A stretch of DNA of 64,000 nucleotides, taken from contig NZ_CP154796.1 in NCBI RefSeq assembly GCF_039566955.1, forward strand, positions 5,828,001-5,892,000, in the 5' to 3' direction. Shown here piece after piece: positions 8,558 through 17,208 of this stretch. The notes below the pieces were generated by a model. It was not told the DNA's origin. It worked only from the letters and a program-made list of their open reading frames with translations, and did not search any database. Position numbers and translations under genes: made by a program. How positions within the stretch are numbered: position 1 is the first letter of the stretch; the number at the start of each line of letters is the position of its first letter. Origin of the DNA: Micromonospora sp. DSM 45708 (GTDB taxonomy: Bacteria > Actinomycetota > Actinomycetes > Mycobacteriales > Micromonosporaceae).

Positions 8558-8821
8558 TCACCCGACGAGCCGTTTGAGCAGCCCTTGCCCGGTGTCGGTG
8601 AGCGCGATTGTCAGCGCCCGGTGGGGCACCGGCCGCAGGATGCTCTCTGCGAGAAATTGATTGATCGTGTCCCGCACCGCGCCTTCGGGAACGTCCGGCA
8701 CGGCTTCGGCCAGCTCACGGACTGTCCAGGACCGATTCGGATGGTGTAGGAGGGCGACGACGATACGGCGCCGGTTAACGGTCAACAGCCGGCGGGGCCT
8801 TCCGGTGAGACGTGTGGTCAT
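8558..8821 (-). CDS. small winged-helix DNA-binding protein
   Basis: 87 residues. RRRIVVALLHHPNRSWTVRELAEAVPDVPEGAVRDTINQFLAESIL is a winged-helix core (helix, turn, recognition helix, wing) of the type found in Lrp- or PadR-like small regulators. It lies 54 nt upstream of the recombinase-like gene on the same strand and is likely cotranscribed with it, so it could control excision or integration. No ligand-binding domain is present. Exact family not recognised. Confidence 0.65.
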   Translation of the reverse strand: MTTRLTGRPRRLLTVNRRRIVVALLHHPNRSWTVRELAEAVPDVPEGAVRDTINQFLAESILRPVPHRALTIALTDTGQGLLKRLVG

Positions 8822-9154
8822 GGCAGCCCTCTCTGAACGTGACTGTGGTGCTCGCCAGTCAGGGGCGTCGCACGGCGATCGACAACAGGGGCGCTGGTGT
8901 GGGTGACGCCGGCGGCATCACCGCGCCCGGTGCGAGCCGTGAGCGTGCGTGCGGGAGGAGCGGCCGACAGCAGGGGCTGTCGGTGTTACTGCCGCCGGGA
9001 TGATCGACCGGCCGGGACCCTCCTCCCGGCGTGGCCGTCCGCGGCGACGGTATCGGGTGGTTTGAGATCCGTCACTGTCTGCCGGTGACCACGTCGTTGG
9101 GGTCGTCGATGCGACGCTGGAGGTTGCCGGTCCCCCAGCGGCACATCTCGGCGG
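8822..9154. other. intergenic stretch with one palindrome
   Basis: There is no convincing gene. A 24-codon frame on the minus strand (beginning MCRWGTGNLQ) starts 9 nt after the methyltransferase stop but lacks a good ribosome site. A palindrome with 9-bp arms and one mismatch lies at 8902-8922. It belongs to the GATGCCGCCGGCATC-like family seen elsewhere in the window. Confidence 0.4.
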
Positions 9155-9928
9155 TCAGAGGGGTTTGTGGGCGTGCAGACCACGGCGTTCGACCGAGCGC
9201 AGCACGACGGTGGGGTCGTCCATGAGCGCCTGGAAGTGGTCGAGGTCGTTGGTGGTTAGCCCGAGGGCGCGCAGGGTGGTCTGGGCGTCGACGGCGATGG
9301 CTGCGAGGATGCCGCAGCCGGGGCCACCGCCGGTCCACGTCTCCGACGCGGCGGTCAGGCACACCCTGTCCATGCCTCTGTGGTGGAGTAGTCCCTCGAC
9401 GTCGGCTGGCCAGCGGCCGGTGCTGCCGGCGCCGAGAACCGTGTCGTAAAGGCGCCGCACCATCATGTTGATCAAGTCAGCGTGGTCCGTCCCGGCAGCG
9501 CCGTATACGCGCGGGAGGGTGTTGGTGACGTCGGCGCAGATCAGCCACCCGCCTGGGCGCAGCCGCGCGAGCATCTGATCGATCAACCCGGCCGGGTCGG
9601 ACAGTCGGCGGTGCGGCCAGCGGCCGATCACCAGATCGAAGGACTCGGCATCCCCGGGCAACTCCTGCGGGGGCGCGGCCACGTCGCGCTGGTACACGTC
9701 CACCACGGCGCTCGGGTTGAGGAACGTAGTGTTGTCGTCCACGGCGACGACACGGCCGAGTGGCCCGACGAGGCGGGCGAGGTAGGCGGTGACGTGACCG
9801 GTCCCGGCGCCGATTTCCAGCACCTTGGATCCGGCTGTGGTGTCGAGGCGGTTGATCTGCTGCGTGACGGTCGGGTCGAGCAGCTCCCGCAGGGCTGCGG
9901 ACATCCCGATGGCGCGTGTTGTTGTCAT
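9155..9928 (-). CDS. SAM-dependent methyltransferase (class I)
   Basis: 257 residues. KVLEIGAGTGHVTAYLARLVGPLGRVVAVDD is a textbook SAM-binding motif I plus acidic end of strand beta-2. SFDLVIGRWPHRRL and LRPGGWLICADV match motifs II and III. The substrate cannot be read from the sequence. Its ATG overlaps the preceding gene's stop (9925-9928), so it is the last gene of the minus-strand decarboxylase/deacetylase operon and probably methylates that pathway's product. Protein methylation similar to protein-L-isoaspartate methyltransferases is a less likely alternative. Confidence 0.8.
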   Translation of the reverse strand: MTTTRAIGMSAALRELLDPTVTQQINRLDTTAGSKVLEIGAGTGHVTAYLARLVGPLGRVVAVDDNTTFLNPSAVVDVYQRDVAAPPQELPGDAESFDLVIGRWPHRRLSDPAGLIDQMLARLRPGGWLICADVTNTLPRVYGAAGTDHADLINMMVRRLYDTVLGAGSTGRWPADVEGLLHHRGMDRVCLTAASETWTGGGPGCGILAAIAVDAQTTLRALGLTTNDLDHFQALMDDPTVVLRSVERRGLHAHKPL

Positions 9929-10890
9929 GATCTCGCTCCGTCGTCAGTGTGGCTGGCCAGGCAGGGCTGGTCTTGGTGGATCAGCCACACGGGTGAGTGG
10001 CGGGGGTGCAGGTACCGTCGCGGGGGCGCCGCCGGGTTGTTTGCGGTGGAGGGCTCCCACCAGCGTCGCGGAGTGTGGGTGCGGGTGAGCAGGAGCAGGT
10101 AGATCTGCGCACGCCAGCCGGTCGCGGTGAGCGTCGAGACCTCGTAGGCGAGGATCTGTCCGGTGTCGGAGTCCAGGATCAGCAGGTGTCGCGTGTGGCC
10201 CTGTTCGGTGAACGCAGTGATACCGACACCGCGCCTGCCAGCTCGGTCCGTTACGGCGGGGTGTGCGGTGAGGCCGCTGGTGTCGGCGAGTACCCGCGTC
10301 GCGAGGCGCCGCTGCCTCTGGCCGGGGTTGTGCCACGTCGCCAATGCGGCGAGGCCCTCCACGAGCGCCGCCGGGCCGTCTCCCCACCCCTGCATATGCG
10401 CCTGGGTGATCAACCACTCGCTGGTCAGGTAGGCGTTGGTGAGGTTCCGGACACGGAGTTCACCTGGTCGCCACCAGTCCTGTGTTATCTGCCGGTTCGG
10501 GGAGCGTCTGGCGAGCTCCGCGCCGGAGTCATCGGCGGCGTACCAGCGCACCACATCGGTTTCTCTCGTGCTGTTGGTGTCGTAGCGCCAGAGGCGGTGG
10601 TGCACGACGGCGAACCGGCCGGGCAATGTGTCGCAGCGGTCGGCGGTGAGTCGGCTCGCCAGGTTCAGTAGCACTGGGCGTGCTGGATCGCCGGGACGAA
10701 GCCGCACCCCCGTAGACCAAGGCGAATTGCCGGAAGGCGGTAGCGATACCGGCGTCGGTACCGCGCAGTCGACTGCGGCACGCAGGTCGGTGCCTTCGGA
10801 CGGCGCGGGTGGGGGCAGGGTGGCCACGACAGCTGCCGTGACGAGTAGGGTCGCGGCGGTCGTCGCCGCGATGCTTGGGCTTGGGAACAT
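9925..10890 (-). CDS. exported or membrane-anchored protein, CU044_5270-like
   Basis: 321 residues with a hydrophobic N-terminal segment (ATTAATLLVTAAVVATLPPP, about 9-28) acting as signal or anchor. The rest looks extracytoplasmic and includes GQILAYEVSTLTATGWRAQIYLLLL, which resembles the C-terminal region of CU044_5270-family actinobacterial proteins, usually partners of ECF sigma factors. No sigma factor is nearby. It sits between the deacetylase (7 nt upstream) and the methyltransferase (4-nt overlap). Function unknown. Confidence 0.6.
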   Translation of the reverse strand: MFPSPSIAATTAATLLVTAAVVATLPPPAPSEGTDLRAAVDCAVPTPVSLPPSGNSPWSTGVRLRPGDPARPVLLNLASRLTADRCDTLPGRFAVVHHRLWRYDTNSTRETDVVRWYAADDSGAELARRSPNRQITQDWWRPGELRVRNLTNAYLTSEWLITQAHMQGWGDGPAALVEGLAALATWHNPGQRQRRLATRVLADTSGLTAHPAVTDRAGRRGVGITAFTEQGHTRHLLILDSDTGQILAYEVSTLTATGWRAQIYLLLLTRTHTPRRWWEPSTANNPAAPPRRYLHPRHSPVWLIHQDQPCLASHTDDGARS

Positions 10891-10897
10891 GAGCGTG

Positions 10898-12028
10898 TCA
10901 GGTGGCCGGGACGGCTGTCGTGATAGAGGGCAGCAGGCGGGCGGCCTGGTCGATGACGTCCTGCTGGTGGGGCAGCATCGGCGCGGCGGCGTACCCGGCG
11001 GTGACGCCGGCCCATGGGTCGGTCAGGCTGCCGGTTTCACCGGTCAGACCTTCGATGAAGCCGACGAGGCACCACGGGGCCATCCCGGAGCTGTAGCCGC
11101 CCTCGCTGATCCCGACGATCCGGCCGTCGCACAACCGTTCGGCCGCGCGGCTGAGCAGTCGGGCCATCTGCCGGTACGAGTCCACGACCAGCGCTTGACG
11201 GGCCAACGGCTCGAAGCAGCCGCCGTCGAACCCTACCGGAACGATGATCAACTCAGGTTGGAACCGTTGCAGTGCCGGGAGCACGACCTGGTGCATGGCG
11301 TAGAGCCAGGCGGCGTGGCCGCTGCCCATGGGCAGCGGAATGTTGATGGTGTATCCCTCGCCGGCGTCGGCGCCGTTCTCGTCGATCCATCCGGAGTTGG
11401 GTGGGAAGGCGCCGGCCTCGTGGATGCTGATGTGCAGCACGCTCGGGTCGTTGTAGAACAGCTCCTGTCCTCCATTGCCGTGGTGCGTGTCCAGGTCGAC
11501 GATCGCGATCCGACGCAGGCCGAGCTGGGCCTGGGCGTGTCGGACGGCGAGGGCCGCGTTGTTGAACACGCAGAAACCCATGCCCATGCCGGCGACGGCG
11601 TGATGCCCGGGGGGACGTACCAGCGCGTAGCCGTTGGTGAGGTTTCCGGACGCGACGGCGGTGACGAGTTCCAGGACCCCGCCGGCGGCGAGGCGGGCGA
11701 TCTCCGCGCTACCCCTGCCCAGCGGGGTGAAGCCGTCCCCGGCGTCGCCTCCCCGCGATTGGGCGCTCGCGTCCGCGACCCGCTGCACATACGCGTCGGT
11801 GTGGACGCGCAGCAGCTCGCCGATCGTCGCGGGACGCGCCCGCACCCTCTGCATCGTGTCCAGCAGGCCGGTGACGTCGAGCAGCTCGACGCCTCTCCGC
11901 TTGGTCCGACCGCTCTCGACGTGCGCGTCGGGCTCGACGCCGGCGAGCGGGTCGGCCGGCAGCATGAGAGCGGCTGTGCCGGTGTCGTGCCAAAAGAACA
12001 GCGTGTCAGTCATGAAACCGGTCGCCAT
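10898..12028 (-). CDS. class II histone-deacetylase-type amidohydrolase (acetylpolyamine amidohydrolase superfamily)
   Basis: 376 residues from the ATG at 12028, chosen because AAGGAGG lies 5 nt before it; an upstream ATG at 12046 overlaps the decarboxylase stop. The zinc hydrolase residues are all visible: the HH dyad in RPPGHHA, Asp and His ligands in DLDTHHGNG, the third Asp in VPVGFDGG, and the catalytic Tyr in EGGYSSG. Such enzymes deacetylate acetyl-lysine or acetylated polyamines. Next to a PLP decarboxylase and an amino-acid permease, deacetylation of a small N-acetylated amine or amino acid is more likely than protein deacetylation (inference). Confidence 0.88.
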   Translation of the reverse strand: MATGFMTDTLFFWHDTGTAALMLPADPLAGVEPDAHVESGRTKRRGVELLDVTGLLDTMQRVRARPATIGELLRVHTDAYVQRVADASAQSRGGDAGDGFTPLGRGSAEIARLAAGGVLELVTAVASGNLTNGYALVRPPGHHAVAGMGMGFCVFNNAALAVRHAQAQLGLRRIAIVDLDTHHGNGGQELFYNDPSVLHISIHEAGAFPPNSGWIDENGADAGEGYTINIPLPMGSGHAAWLYAMHQVVLPALQRFQPELIIVPVGFDGGCFEPLARQALVVDSYRQMARLLSRAAERLCDGRIVGISEGGYSSGMAPWCLVGFIEGLTGETGSLTDPWAGVTAGYAAAPMLPHQQDVIDQAARLLPSITTAVPAT

Positions 12029-12042
12029 CGTGGCCTCCTTCA

Positions 12043-13257
12043 TCAATGGGTGGTGGTCGTCAGGTCGGCGTCGTCGGCTGGAGTTCGGGGCCGCAGCGCT
12101 GTCGGGCGTGATACGGCGGCGGCCAGGTCGGTGACGAACGCGTCAATCTGCTTCCGGGTGATGCCGGGCATGCAGATCAGGTGGCTCACGGAGCTCTCGG
12201 TGGCCAGCACCCACTTGTTCCGCACGTCGGCGGGCGGGGTTTGCACTACTACGGTGAAGGCGTGGTCGTGGCGCCAGGCGTGCCAGCCGATGGCATTGAT
12301 CTGCTCGACGGCGTAGGCGGCCAGGTGACGGGCACGGACGGCTCGCCACCGGTGTCCCTCCCGTCCCTGGACCGCGATGCTGTGCCACAGCAGCGCGGCG
12401 GCCAGGCCGCATCGGGACCCGCTGATCGTGGTGTCGACGGTGCCGGTGTAGGCGATCCGGCTGGCGAGGGAATGGGCGCTGCCGCGCACCAGGACCACAC
12501 CGCACGGCACGGGCGTGCCGAGAAATTTGTGACCGCTGACGGCGATGCTGCTGATGCCGGCGGCATCATCGAGCCGCAACCGCCCGTCCAACGCCAGGGG
12601 AATCCCGGACAGGGCGGCGTCAACGTGCAGGAGGCCGCCGCCGGCGTGCGCGGTCAGGAGGTCCCGCAGCCGGTCGGTGTCGTCGACGGCCTCGGTCAGG
12701 GTCGTCCCGGCGGTGCCGACGACGATCGCGGGCCACCGCTTGCGGCGGTGTAGCTGCGCGGCCAGGTCGTCGTAGTCCATCTCTCCGCGCTCGTCGGCCC
12801 GCACTGACACGCCCTGCGCACCGAGGATGCCGACGAGCTTGCGGATGGAGTAGTGCGAGGAGCCGGAATAGTAGATCCGGGCGGTGGGGTAGCGGCGACG
12901 GGCCGCGCACAGCGCGGCGAGGTTGCCCTCGGTGCCGCCGGTCGTGACGTAGCCCCACCGGTCGTCGTCGGGTACGGCGAGCTGGTCAGCCACCCAGGCG
13001 ACCACGGCCCGCTCCAAGACCCGAGTATGGGCGAATCCCCCATCATCCGAAATATCGCCGATGTTGTTCCACAGCCGGCGTGCCAGCCGGTCGACGACTT
13101 CACGGTGGTCCAGGTCGACCGCACCCGGGTAGCCGATCGTGGTTGCCGCCGACGCGTCCGCGTCGCTCACGAGCTGATCGAGGACGGCGGCGATGTCGAT
13201 GTGGTCCTGGCTGAGGTCTGCGGCGCCGGCCAGGTCCATCACCTCGGCCGCCGTCAT
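12043..13257 (-). CDS. PLP-dependent amino-acid decarboxylase (histidine-decarboxylase-like, group II)
   Basis: 404 residues. GYVTTGGTEGNLAAL, HVDAALSG (PLP-stacking and Asp region) and SGHKFLGTPVPCGVV with the Schiff-base Lys identify the aspartate-aminotransferase-fold decarboxylases closest to histidine decarboxylase. The reaction would give an amine and CO2; the true substrate (His, Trp, a modified amino acid) cannot be fixed by eye. The start overlaps the stop of the upstream gene in ATGA fashion, and the deacetylase follows. The pair suggests decarboxylation plus deacetylation of one metabolite supplied by the APC permease. Confidence 0.87.
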   Translation of the reverse strand: MTAAEVMDLAGAADLSQDHIDIAAVLDQLVSDADASAATTIGYPGAVDLDHREVVDRLARRLWNNIGDISDDGGFAHTRVLERAVVAWVADQLAVPDDDRWGYVTTGGTEGNLAALCAARRRYPTARIYYSGSSHYSIRKLVGILGAQGVSVRADERGEMDYDDLAAQLHRRKRWPAIVVGTAGTTLTEAVDDTDRLRDLLTAHAGGGLLHVDAALSGIPLALDGRLRLDDAAGISSIAVSGHKFLGTPVPCGVVLVRGSAHSLASRIAYTGTVDTTISGSRCGLAAALLWHSIAVQGREGHRWRAVRARHLAAYAVEQINAIGWHAWRHDHAFTVVVQTPPADVRNKWVLATESSVSHLICMPGITRKQIDAFVTDLAAAVSRPTALRPRTPADDADLTTTTH

Positions 13258-14345
13258 ACATCACGGCCGGGGTTGAGGTGGGCGGTCAGCAGGTCGTGCA
13301 GGGTGCTCAGGCGCTGCCAAATCTGCTGGTTGTCGTGATCCCCCCGCGTGGTCAGGTCCGCATGTAGCCGGTACGAGTCGTAGTGATCGATGTCTACCGG
13401 TCGGTTGCAACGTAATCCGTTGTCCCCGAGTCGTGCGTAGGGGTCGCGGTCGACCTGCATCGCGGTGTGGTCCACCAGGCGGGCGAAACAGCGGCCGGGG
13501 ATCTGCTGCGACGCGCCCAGGACTCCGGCCGACATGGTCTCGTGCAGGGACGTAGCGATGTCGGACCAGCGACCCTGGTCGGTGTCGAGCGTGCTCACCC
13601 CCACCCCGAGATAGCGCGCCCCGATCGGTAGGTGCACGTCCTCCCCGTTCACCATCGATCGGGAGCTGTCCAGCGGATGCCACTGTGCTCCGGCGGCGGC
13701 GATGTGCCCTCGGGCGGTGATGACCAGGTCATCGAGCAGGGTCGGCAGGTGATCGGCGTCCGGACCGGCTCGGAACAGTCGGCTCGCCGTGTGCAGCAGC
13801 CGACCACCCGGCTCGTTGGGCGCGTGACTGACGAAGAACAACAGGAGCGCGTGCGGGCCCCGGGCCTCCCGCGTGCCGAACTTCAGGCTCGCTGATGACA
13901 GGTGTCCGGTATTGGCGATCTTGAGGCGAGAGCCGACCTGCCATCGCAACGACGCCAGTGTCCGCGCGTCCACCGACTCGAACCCGAAGCTCGGCTCGGC
14001 GGGCTGCTGCTCGTCCGACATCGCCGGACCAGGCTTGCTATGCGGCTCGGACGCAGCGGCGCGCGCCGGGGACGGCTGCACTGTTGGATGGGCCGCAGGC
14101 GGCTGACCGTAGTGCTCCGGCCATCCCGCATCGGCCGGCCCGCCTACGGGTGCCGACGGTGGACCCGGCGGCGCGGGATGGCGGCGCGCCGGCGGATGCG
14201 GGGCCGCGTACGGCGAGCCGGGCTGTCGGTGCGCCGGTGGCTGCCGCTGCGGCGGCGGCCCGGACGACGCGGCCTCCCGGACGGGGTCGCCGTACTGGCC
14301 GGCCTGCCGGTGGTAGGCGTGGGCGGTGTCGGGGTTCGATCGCAT
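13254..14345 (-). CDS. unknown protein with Pro-rich N-terminus
   Basis: 363 residues. The first ~105 are Pro/Ala/His-rich and look disordered. A folded region follows from about MSDEQQPAEPSFGFESVDARTL, containing LKFGTREARGPHALLLFF, DDLVITARGHIAAAGAQWHPLD and a C-terminal helix-rich end. An internal Met at the start of the folded part could be an alternative start. It lies between the permease (9 nt) and the decarboxylase (4-nt overlap), so it belongs to the operon. No family recognised; it might be a scaffold or a divergent enzyme. Confidence 0.6.
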   Translation of the reverse strand: MRSNPDTAHAYHRQAGQYGDPVREAASSGPPPQRQPPAHRQPGSPYAAPHPPARRHPAPPGPPSAPVGGPADAGWPEHYGQPPAAHPTVQPSPARAAASEPHSKPGPAMSDEQQPAEPSFGFESVDARTLASLRWQVGSRLKIANTGHLSSASLKFGTREARGPHALLLFFVSHAPNEPGGRLLHTASRLFRAGPDADHLPTLLDDLVITARGHIAAAGAQWHPLDSSRSMVNGEDVHLPIGARYLGVGVSTLDTDQGRWSDIATSLHETMSAGVLGASQQIPGRCFARLVDHTAMQVDRDPYARLGDNGLRCNRPVDIDHYDSYRLHADLTTRGDHDNQQIWQRLSTLHDLLTAHLNPGRDV

Positions 14346-14354
14346 CGGCTGGCC

Positions 14355-15818
14355 TCAGATCGACTCAGAGATGTTGTCCGGCACCGCGTTCCGGCGGGGC
14401 TGGCCGTGGCCGATGCCCGCCGAAATCTCCGGCCGTGACTTCTGCAATCGGGCGCCCCACGCCACGCCCACCATCGCGGTGACCGCCAGGGCCGCCGGCA
14501 GCAGCAGCGGATACAGCGAGCCCGTGCCGGCGCCCAGCAGGGAGTCCGCGTTGACGACCATGACCGCCAGCACCACCAGGCCGCCGAGCACGCCGAGCGT
14601 CGGCGCGATCCGCCACTGCCACCAACTCCACCCCTCGCCACGGACTCGGGACGGAGCCCGGAGCGCGGCGACCGACGCGGCCAGCAGCAGACACAGCAGA
14701 CCCATCGCGCCCAACGCCGACAACCACGAGAACATCACCCGCAGCGGGTCCATCCCCGCCACGGCGAAGGCGGCGACCACCACGGCGGCGAGGGCCGACT
14801 GGACCAGTGACGCCTCCCGCGGTGCCGCGACCTGCCGGCCGGTGGAGGACTGCGCCAGCCACCCGGGCAGCACCTGCTCACGCGCCATCGCGAACACGTA
14901 CCGGGCCACCGTGTGGTGGAACACCAGCATCGAAGTCAGGACTGCCGCGATCAGCAGCACCTCCGCCAGCAGCACGCACCACTCGCCGAGCCGGCCGAGC
15001 ACCGAGAACGGCAAACCGCCGTTGGGGTCCGCCGCGACCGCGGCGACCGCCCGGGGTCCGACCGCCACGCCCATCGCCCACGACGCCACCGCGTACACCC
15101 CGCCGAGCAGGAGCACCCCGCCGACCGTGGCCCGGTAGATCGCGCCACGGTCGGTGGCCTCCTCACCCAGCGACCCCGGCACGTCGAAGCCCATCAGCGC
15201 CGCCACGCACAACGCGCACGCGCCACCGACACCGCCCACCGTCAGCTGCGAGACCGAGAACCCTGCCCACGGCGACCCTTCGCCGGCCGCCGGCGTACCG
15301 AGGCCAGCTACCACGAACAGCGCCACCACCAGCAACGACAGCAGCAGCACCGCTGCCACCACCCGGGTCGACGTCACGATCGTGTGGACCCCGAGCCACC
15401 CCACCACGACCAGCGCGACCAGCGCCCACACCCACCACACCCCGCCCAGGGAGGCAGCGGCCACCGACCCGAGCAGGCCGTACAGGCTGATCTGGATCGC
15501 GTTGTAGGCCAGCAGCGAGACCAGCCCGCCGGCCACACCCCACCGCCGACCCAACCCCACGGCCAGGATCCCGTAGTACGCCGCCGGATGCCCCACCCGC
15601 CCGGCCATCGCCGCGTACCCCACCGCCAGCAACCCGACAACGGCGGTCACCAGCACGAACACCAAGGGCAGAGCAACCACGCCCGTTGCCGCGTACGTGG
15701 TCACGATGCCGCCGACGAGCACCACCAGCGGCGCCGACGCCGTTGCACCTACCACCCGCAACCCCAACGGCGTCACCGTGCCGCGCTGCAACGCCACCGG
15801 CGCATGCGTCGACCTCAT
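14355..15818 (-). CDS. APC-family amino-acid/amine permease
   Basis: 487 residues from the ATG at 15818, which follows GGGGAGGGGCG and overlaps the upstream TGA; a further upstream ATG lacks such a site. It has about twelve hydrophobic segments, and the first contains GLRVVGATASAPLVVLVGGIV, the unwound-helix region of APC transporters. Helix 6-like GFDVPGSLGEEATDR is also typical (substrate-gating region). It probably imports the decarboxylase substrate or exchanges it for the amine product. Confidence 0.85.
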   Translation of the reverse strand: MRSTHAPVALQRGTVTPLGLRVVGATASAPLVVLVGGIVTTYAATGVVALPLVFVLVTAVVGLLAVGYAAMAGRVGHPAAYYGILAVGLGRRWGVAGGLVSLLAYNAIQISLYGLLGSVAAASLGGVWWVWALVALVVVGWLGVHTIVTSTRVVAAVLLLSLLVVALFVVAGLGTPAAGEGSPWAGFSVSQLTVGGVGGACALCVAALMGFDVPGSLGEEATDRGAIYRATVGGVLLLGGVYAVASWAMGVAVGPRAVAAVAADPNGGLPFSVLGRLGEWCVLLAEVLLIAAVLTSMLVFHHTVARYVFAMAREQVLPGWLAQSSTGRQVAAPREASLVQSALAAVVVAAFAVAGMDPLRVMFSWLSALGAMGLLCLLLAASVAALRAPSRVRGEGWSWWQWRIAPTLGVLGGLVVLAVMVVNADSLLGAGTGSLYPLLLPAALAVTAMVGVAWGARLQKSRPEISAGIGHGQPRRNAVPDNISESI

Positions 15819-16198
15819 CGCCCCTCCCCCACCAGATAGCCGGGGCACGACTTGGCGCGACACCCAGTCACCGGATGGCTCCTGACGACCTGCTCATCCG
15901 CCGCCACGAGATACGTCGCTGTCGGCCTGAGTGGGCTGCGCTGCCAGTAGCGGCGCTGACCCGTCAGCCCCCGCATGGCGGCTTCGACGTTGCGGGTGAA
16001 GCCGAAGAGGTCGTGTCGTCCGTCGGGCCACTCGCGGCGCACGGCAACGCCCAAGCCATCTCCGGCCGACGCCGCGCCTCCCGCGACCACGCCAGAAGAC
16101 CGGCGCCGAGTTGACAACCATCTCCGCGCACGATGACGCCGCGGCAACGCCATCATGTGTAGGCGGGGAATCGCGGACAGCATGAGGGATGCCTCCAT
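15815..16198 (-). CDS. small unknown protein preceding the permease
   Basis: Up to 127 residues; the stop overlaps the permease ATG (ATGA), a strong sign of coupling. The C-terminal half (REWPDGRHDLFGFTRNVEAAMR, QRRYWQRSPLRPTATYLVAADE, then Cys-containing CRAKSCP) has the look of small actinobacterial accessory proteins of unknown function. The N-terminal part is Arg-rich and doubtful, so the true start may be a GTG near 16045. Confidence 0.5.
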   Translation of the reverse strand: MEASLMLSAIPRLHMMALPRRHRARRWLSTRRRSSGVVAGGAASAGDGLGVAVRREWPDGRHDLFGFTRNVEAAMRGLTGQRRYWQRSPLRPTATYLVAADEQVVRSHPVTGCRAKSCPGYLVGEGR

Positions 16199-16288
16199 CT
16201 GGTTGAGGGTGTGAAGGGACGGCCCCGCGTGGTGATGCGATCCGCCGGCGGGGTGGAAGCTGCGGGCTACAAAAGGCTCACGCGTCAG

Positions 16289-17185
16289 TCATCGAGCCGC
16301 GTACCGCCCCCACTGAAGGGGTGTGACCTGATGAAGCCGGGCCCGATGGGGAAATAGTCCGTCCCGCTCCGACTGGGGGGAGCGCCACATCCGCCACAAC
16401 GTCGGGCCGGCACGTTCAAGCTGCATCGGGGACCGCGGCACATAGCCGAGCTGCGTGAACAAGCTCTCTCGGGGCTGGGCGGTGACAATCGTCGTATAGG
16501 CCGGCTGCCCCACGGTATCGAGCAGACGATGGCGGTGCTCCAGCAGCGCGACAGCCGCGTTCTCGTACCCAGGCCGGACCCCCAAAATCGAGAGATAAGC
16601 GTGCGGCTCCTGGGGGAGAATCGCATCGAGGCAGGTGTGCAGATAGACGAAACGGTCGGCGCGCCGTCCCAGCGCCGTGCGCAGCTCATCTGCGTTGGTC
16701 CCGGCCGCTTTCCGAGATACGCGCCGCTCGTACCACACTGATACCGCCGCTTCCCCGGCAGTGGCGTGGACCTGGCCAGACCGCATGCCTGCGTCCAGCA
16801 ACAGCCGAGCGTAGGCACGCAGCAGCCCTGCCCGCTCGCTCGCATCCGGCACAAGCCACGCCGCGAGGGCACTCACGCACAGAGCATCAGCAATCACCCC
16901 CGAGAGGGCATCGACCTGCGCCATCACCGCGGGACGGACTGTCAACACATCCACGCGGGACCGACGCACAGCGTCGGGACCAGGCGTCGACAAGGAGGCC
17001 GGCGCGGGACCCGGTGCGCTGGCTCGACCGACGCCCTCGATCCCGCTATCCGATCGGACCTCGGTAGAGCGTCGTCCATCGGCATTGTCCGGGCCACCAG
17101 GCGGCCCTACCGCTGCGGCGTGCGTAGGCGAGGCCGCAGGCCGACCGCGCCGGCGGCGCGTCACGATAGGTAGCACCTTCAGCAA
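16289..17185 (-). CDS. GNAT-type acetyltransferase-like protein, upstream region replaced by an IS
   Basis: About 298 residues from a TTG at 17185 preceded by GAGAGGGGAG; a GTG at 17176 is an alternative. The long basic, Pro-rich N-terminus (to about 90) looks poorly ordered. The C-terminal part has a GNAT pattern: HAYLSILGVRPGYENAAVALLEHR (acetyl-CoA pyrophosphate loop region) and FTQLGYV. An IS inserted at 17205-17208, only a few nt before the ribosome site, so the native promoter is separated by 1.4 kb. Expression is probably lost or now driven by the IS. Confidence 0.6.
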   Translation of the reverse strand: MLKVLPIVTRRRRGRPAASPTHAAAVGPPGGPDNADGRRSTEVRSDSGIEGVGRASAPGPAPASLSTPGPDAVRRSRVDVLTVRPAVMAQVDALSGVIADALCVSALAAWLVPDASERAGLLRAYARLLLDAGMRSGQVHATAGEAAVSVWYERRVSRKAAGTNADELRTALGRRADRFVYLHTCLDAILPQEPHAYLSILGVRPGYENAAVALLEHRHRLLDTVGQPAYTTIVTAQPRESLFTQLGYVPRSPMQLERAGPTLWRMWRSPQSERDGLFPHRARLHQVTPLQWGRYAAR

Positions 17186-17208
17186 GGCACGCTCCCCTCT
17201 CGGCCTAG

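Noticed and set aside
9074..9145. 24-residue peptide after the methyltransferase as a RiPP precursor
   Set aside because: No proper ribosome site, no leader/core pattern and no maturation enzymes beyond a generic methyltransferase.
14913..15839. 308-codon frame opposite the permease
   Set aside because: His/Arg/Gln-rich shadow; the minus strand has a clear transporter.
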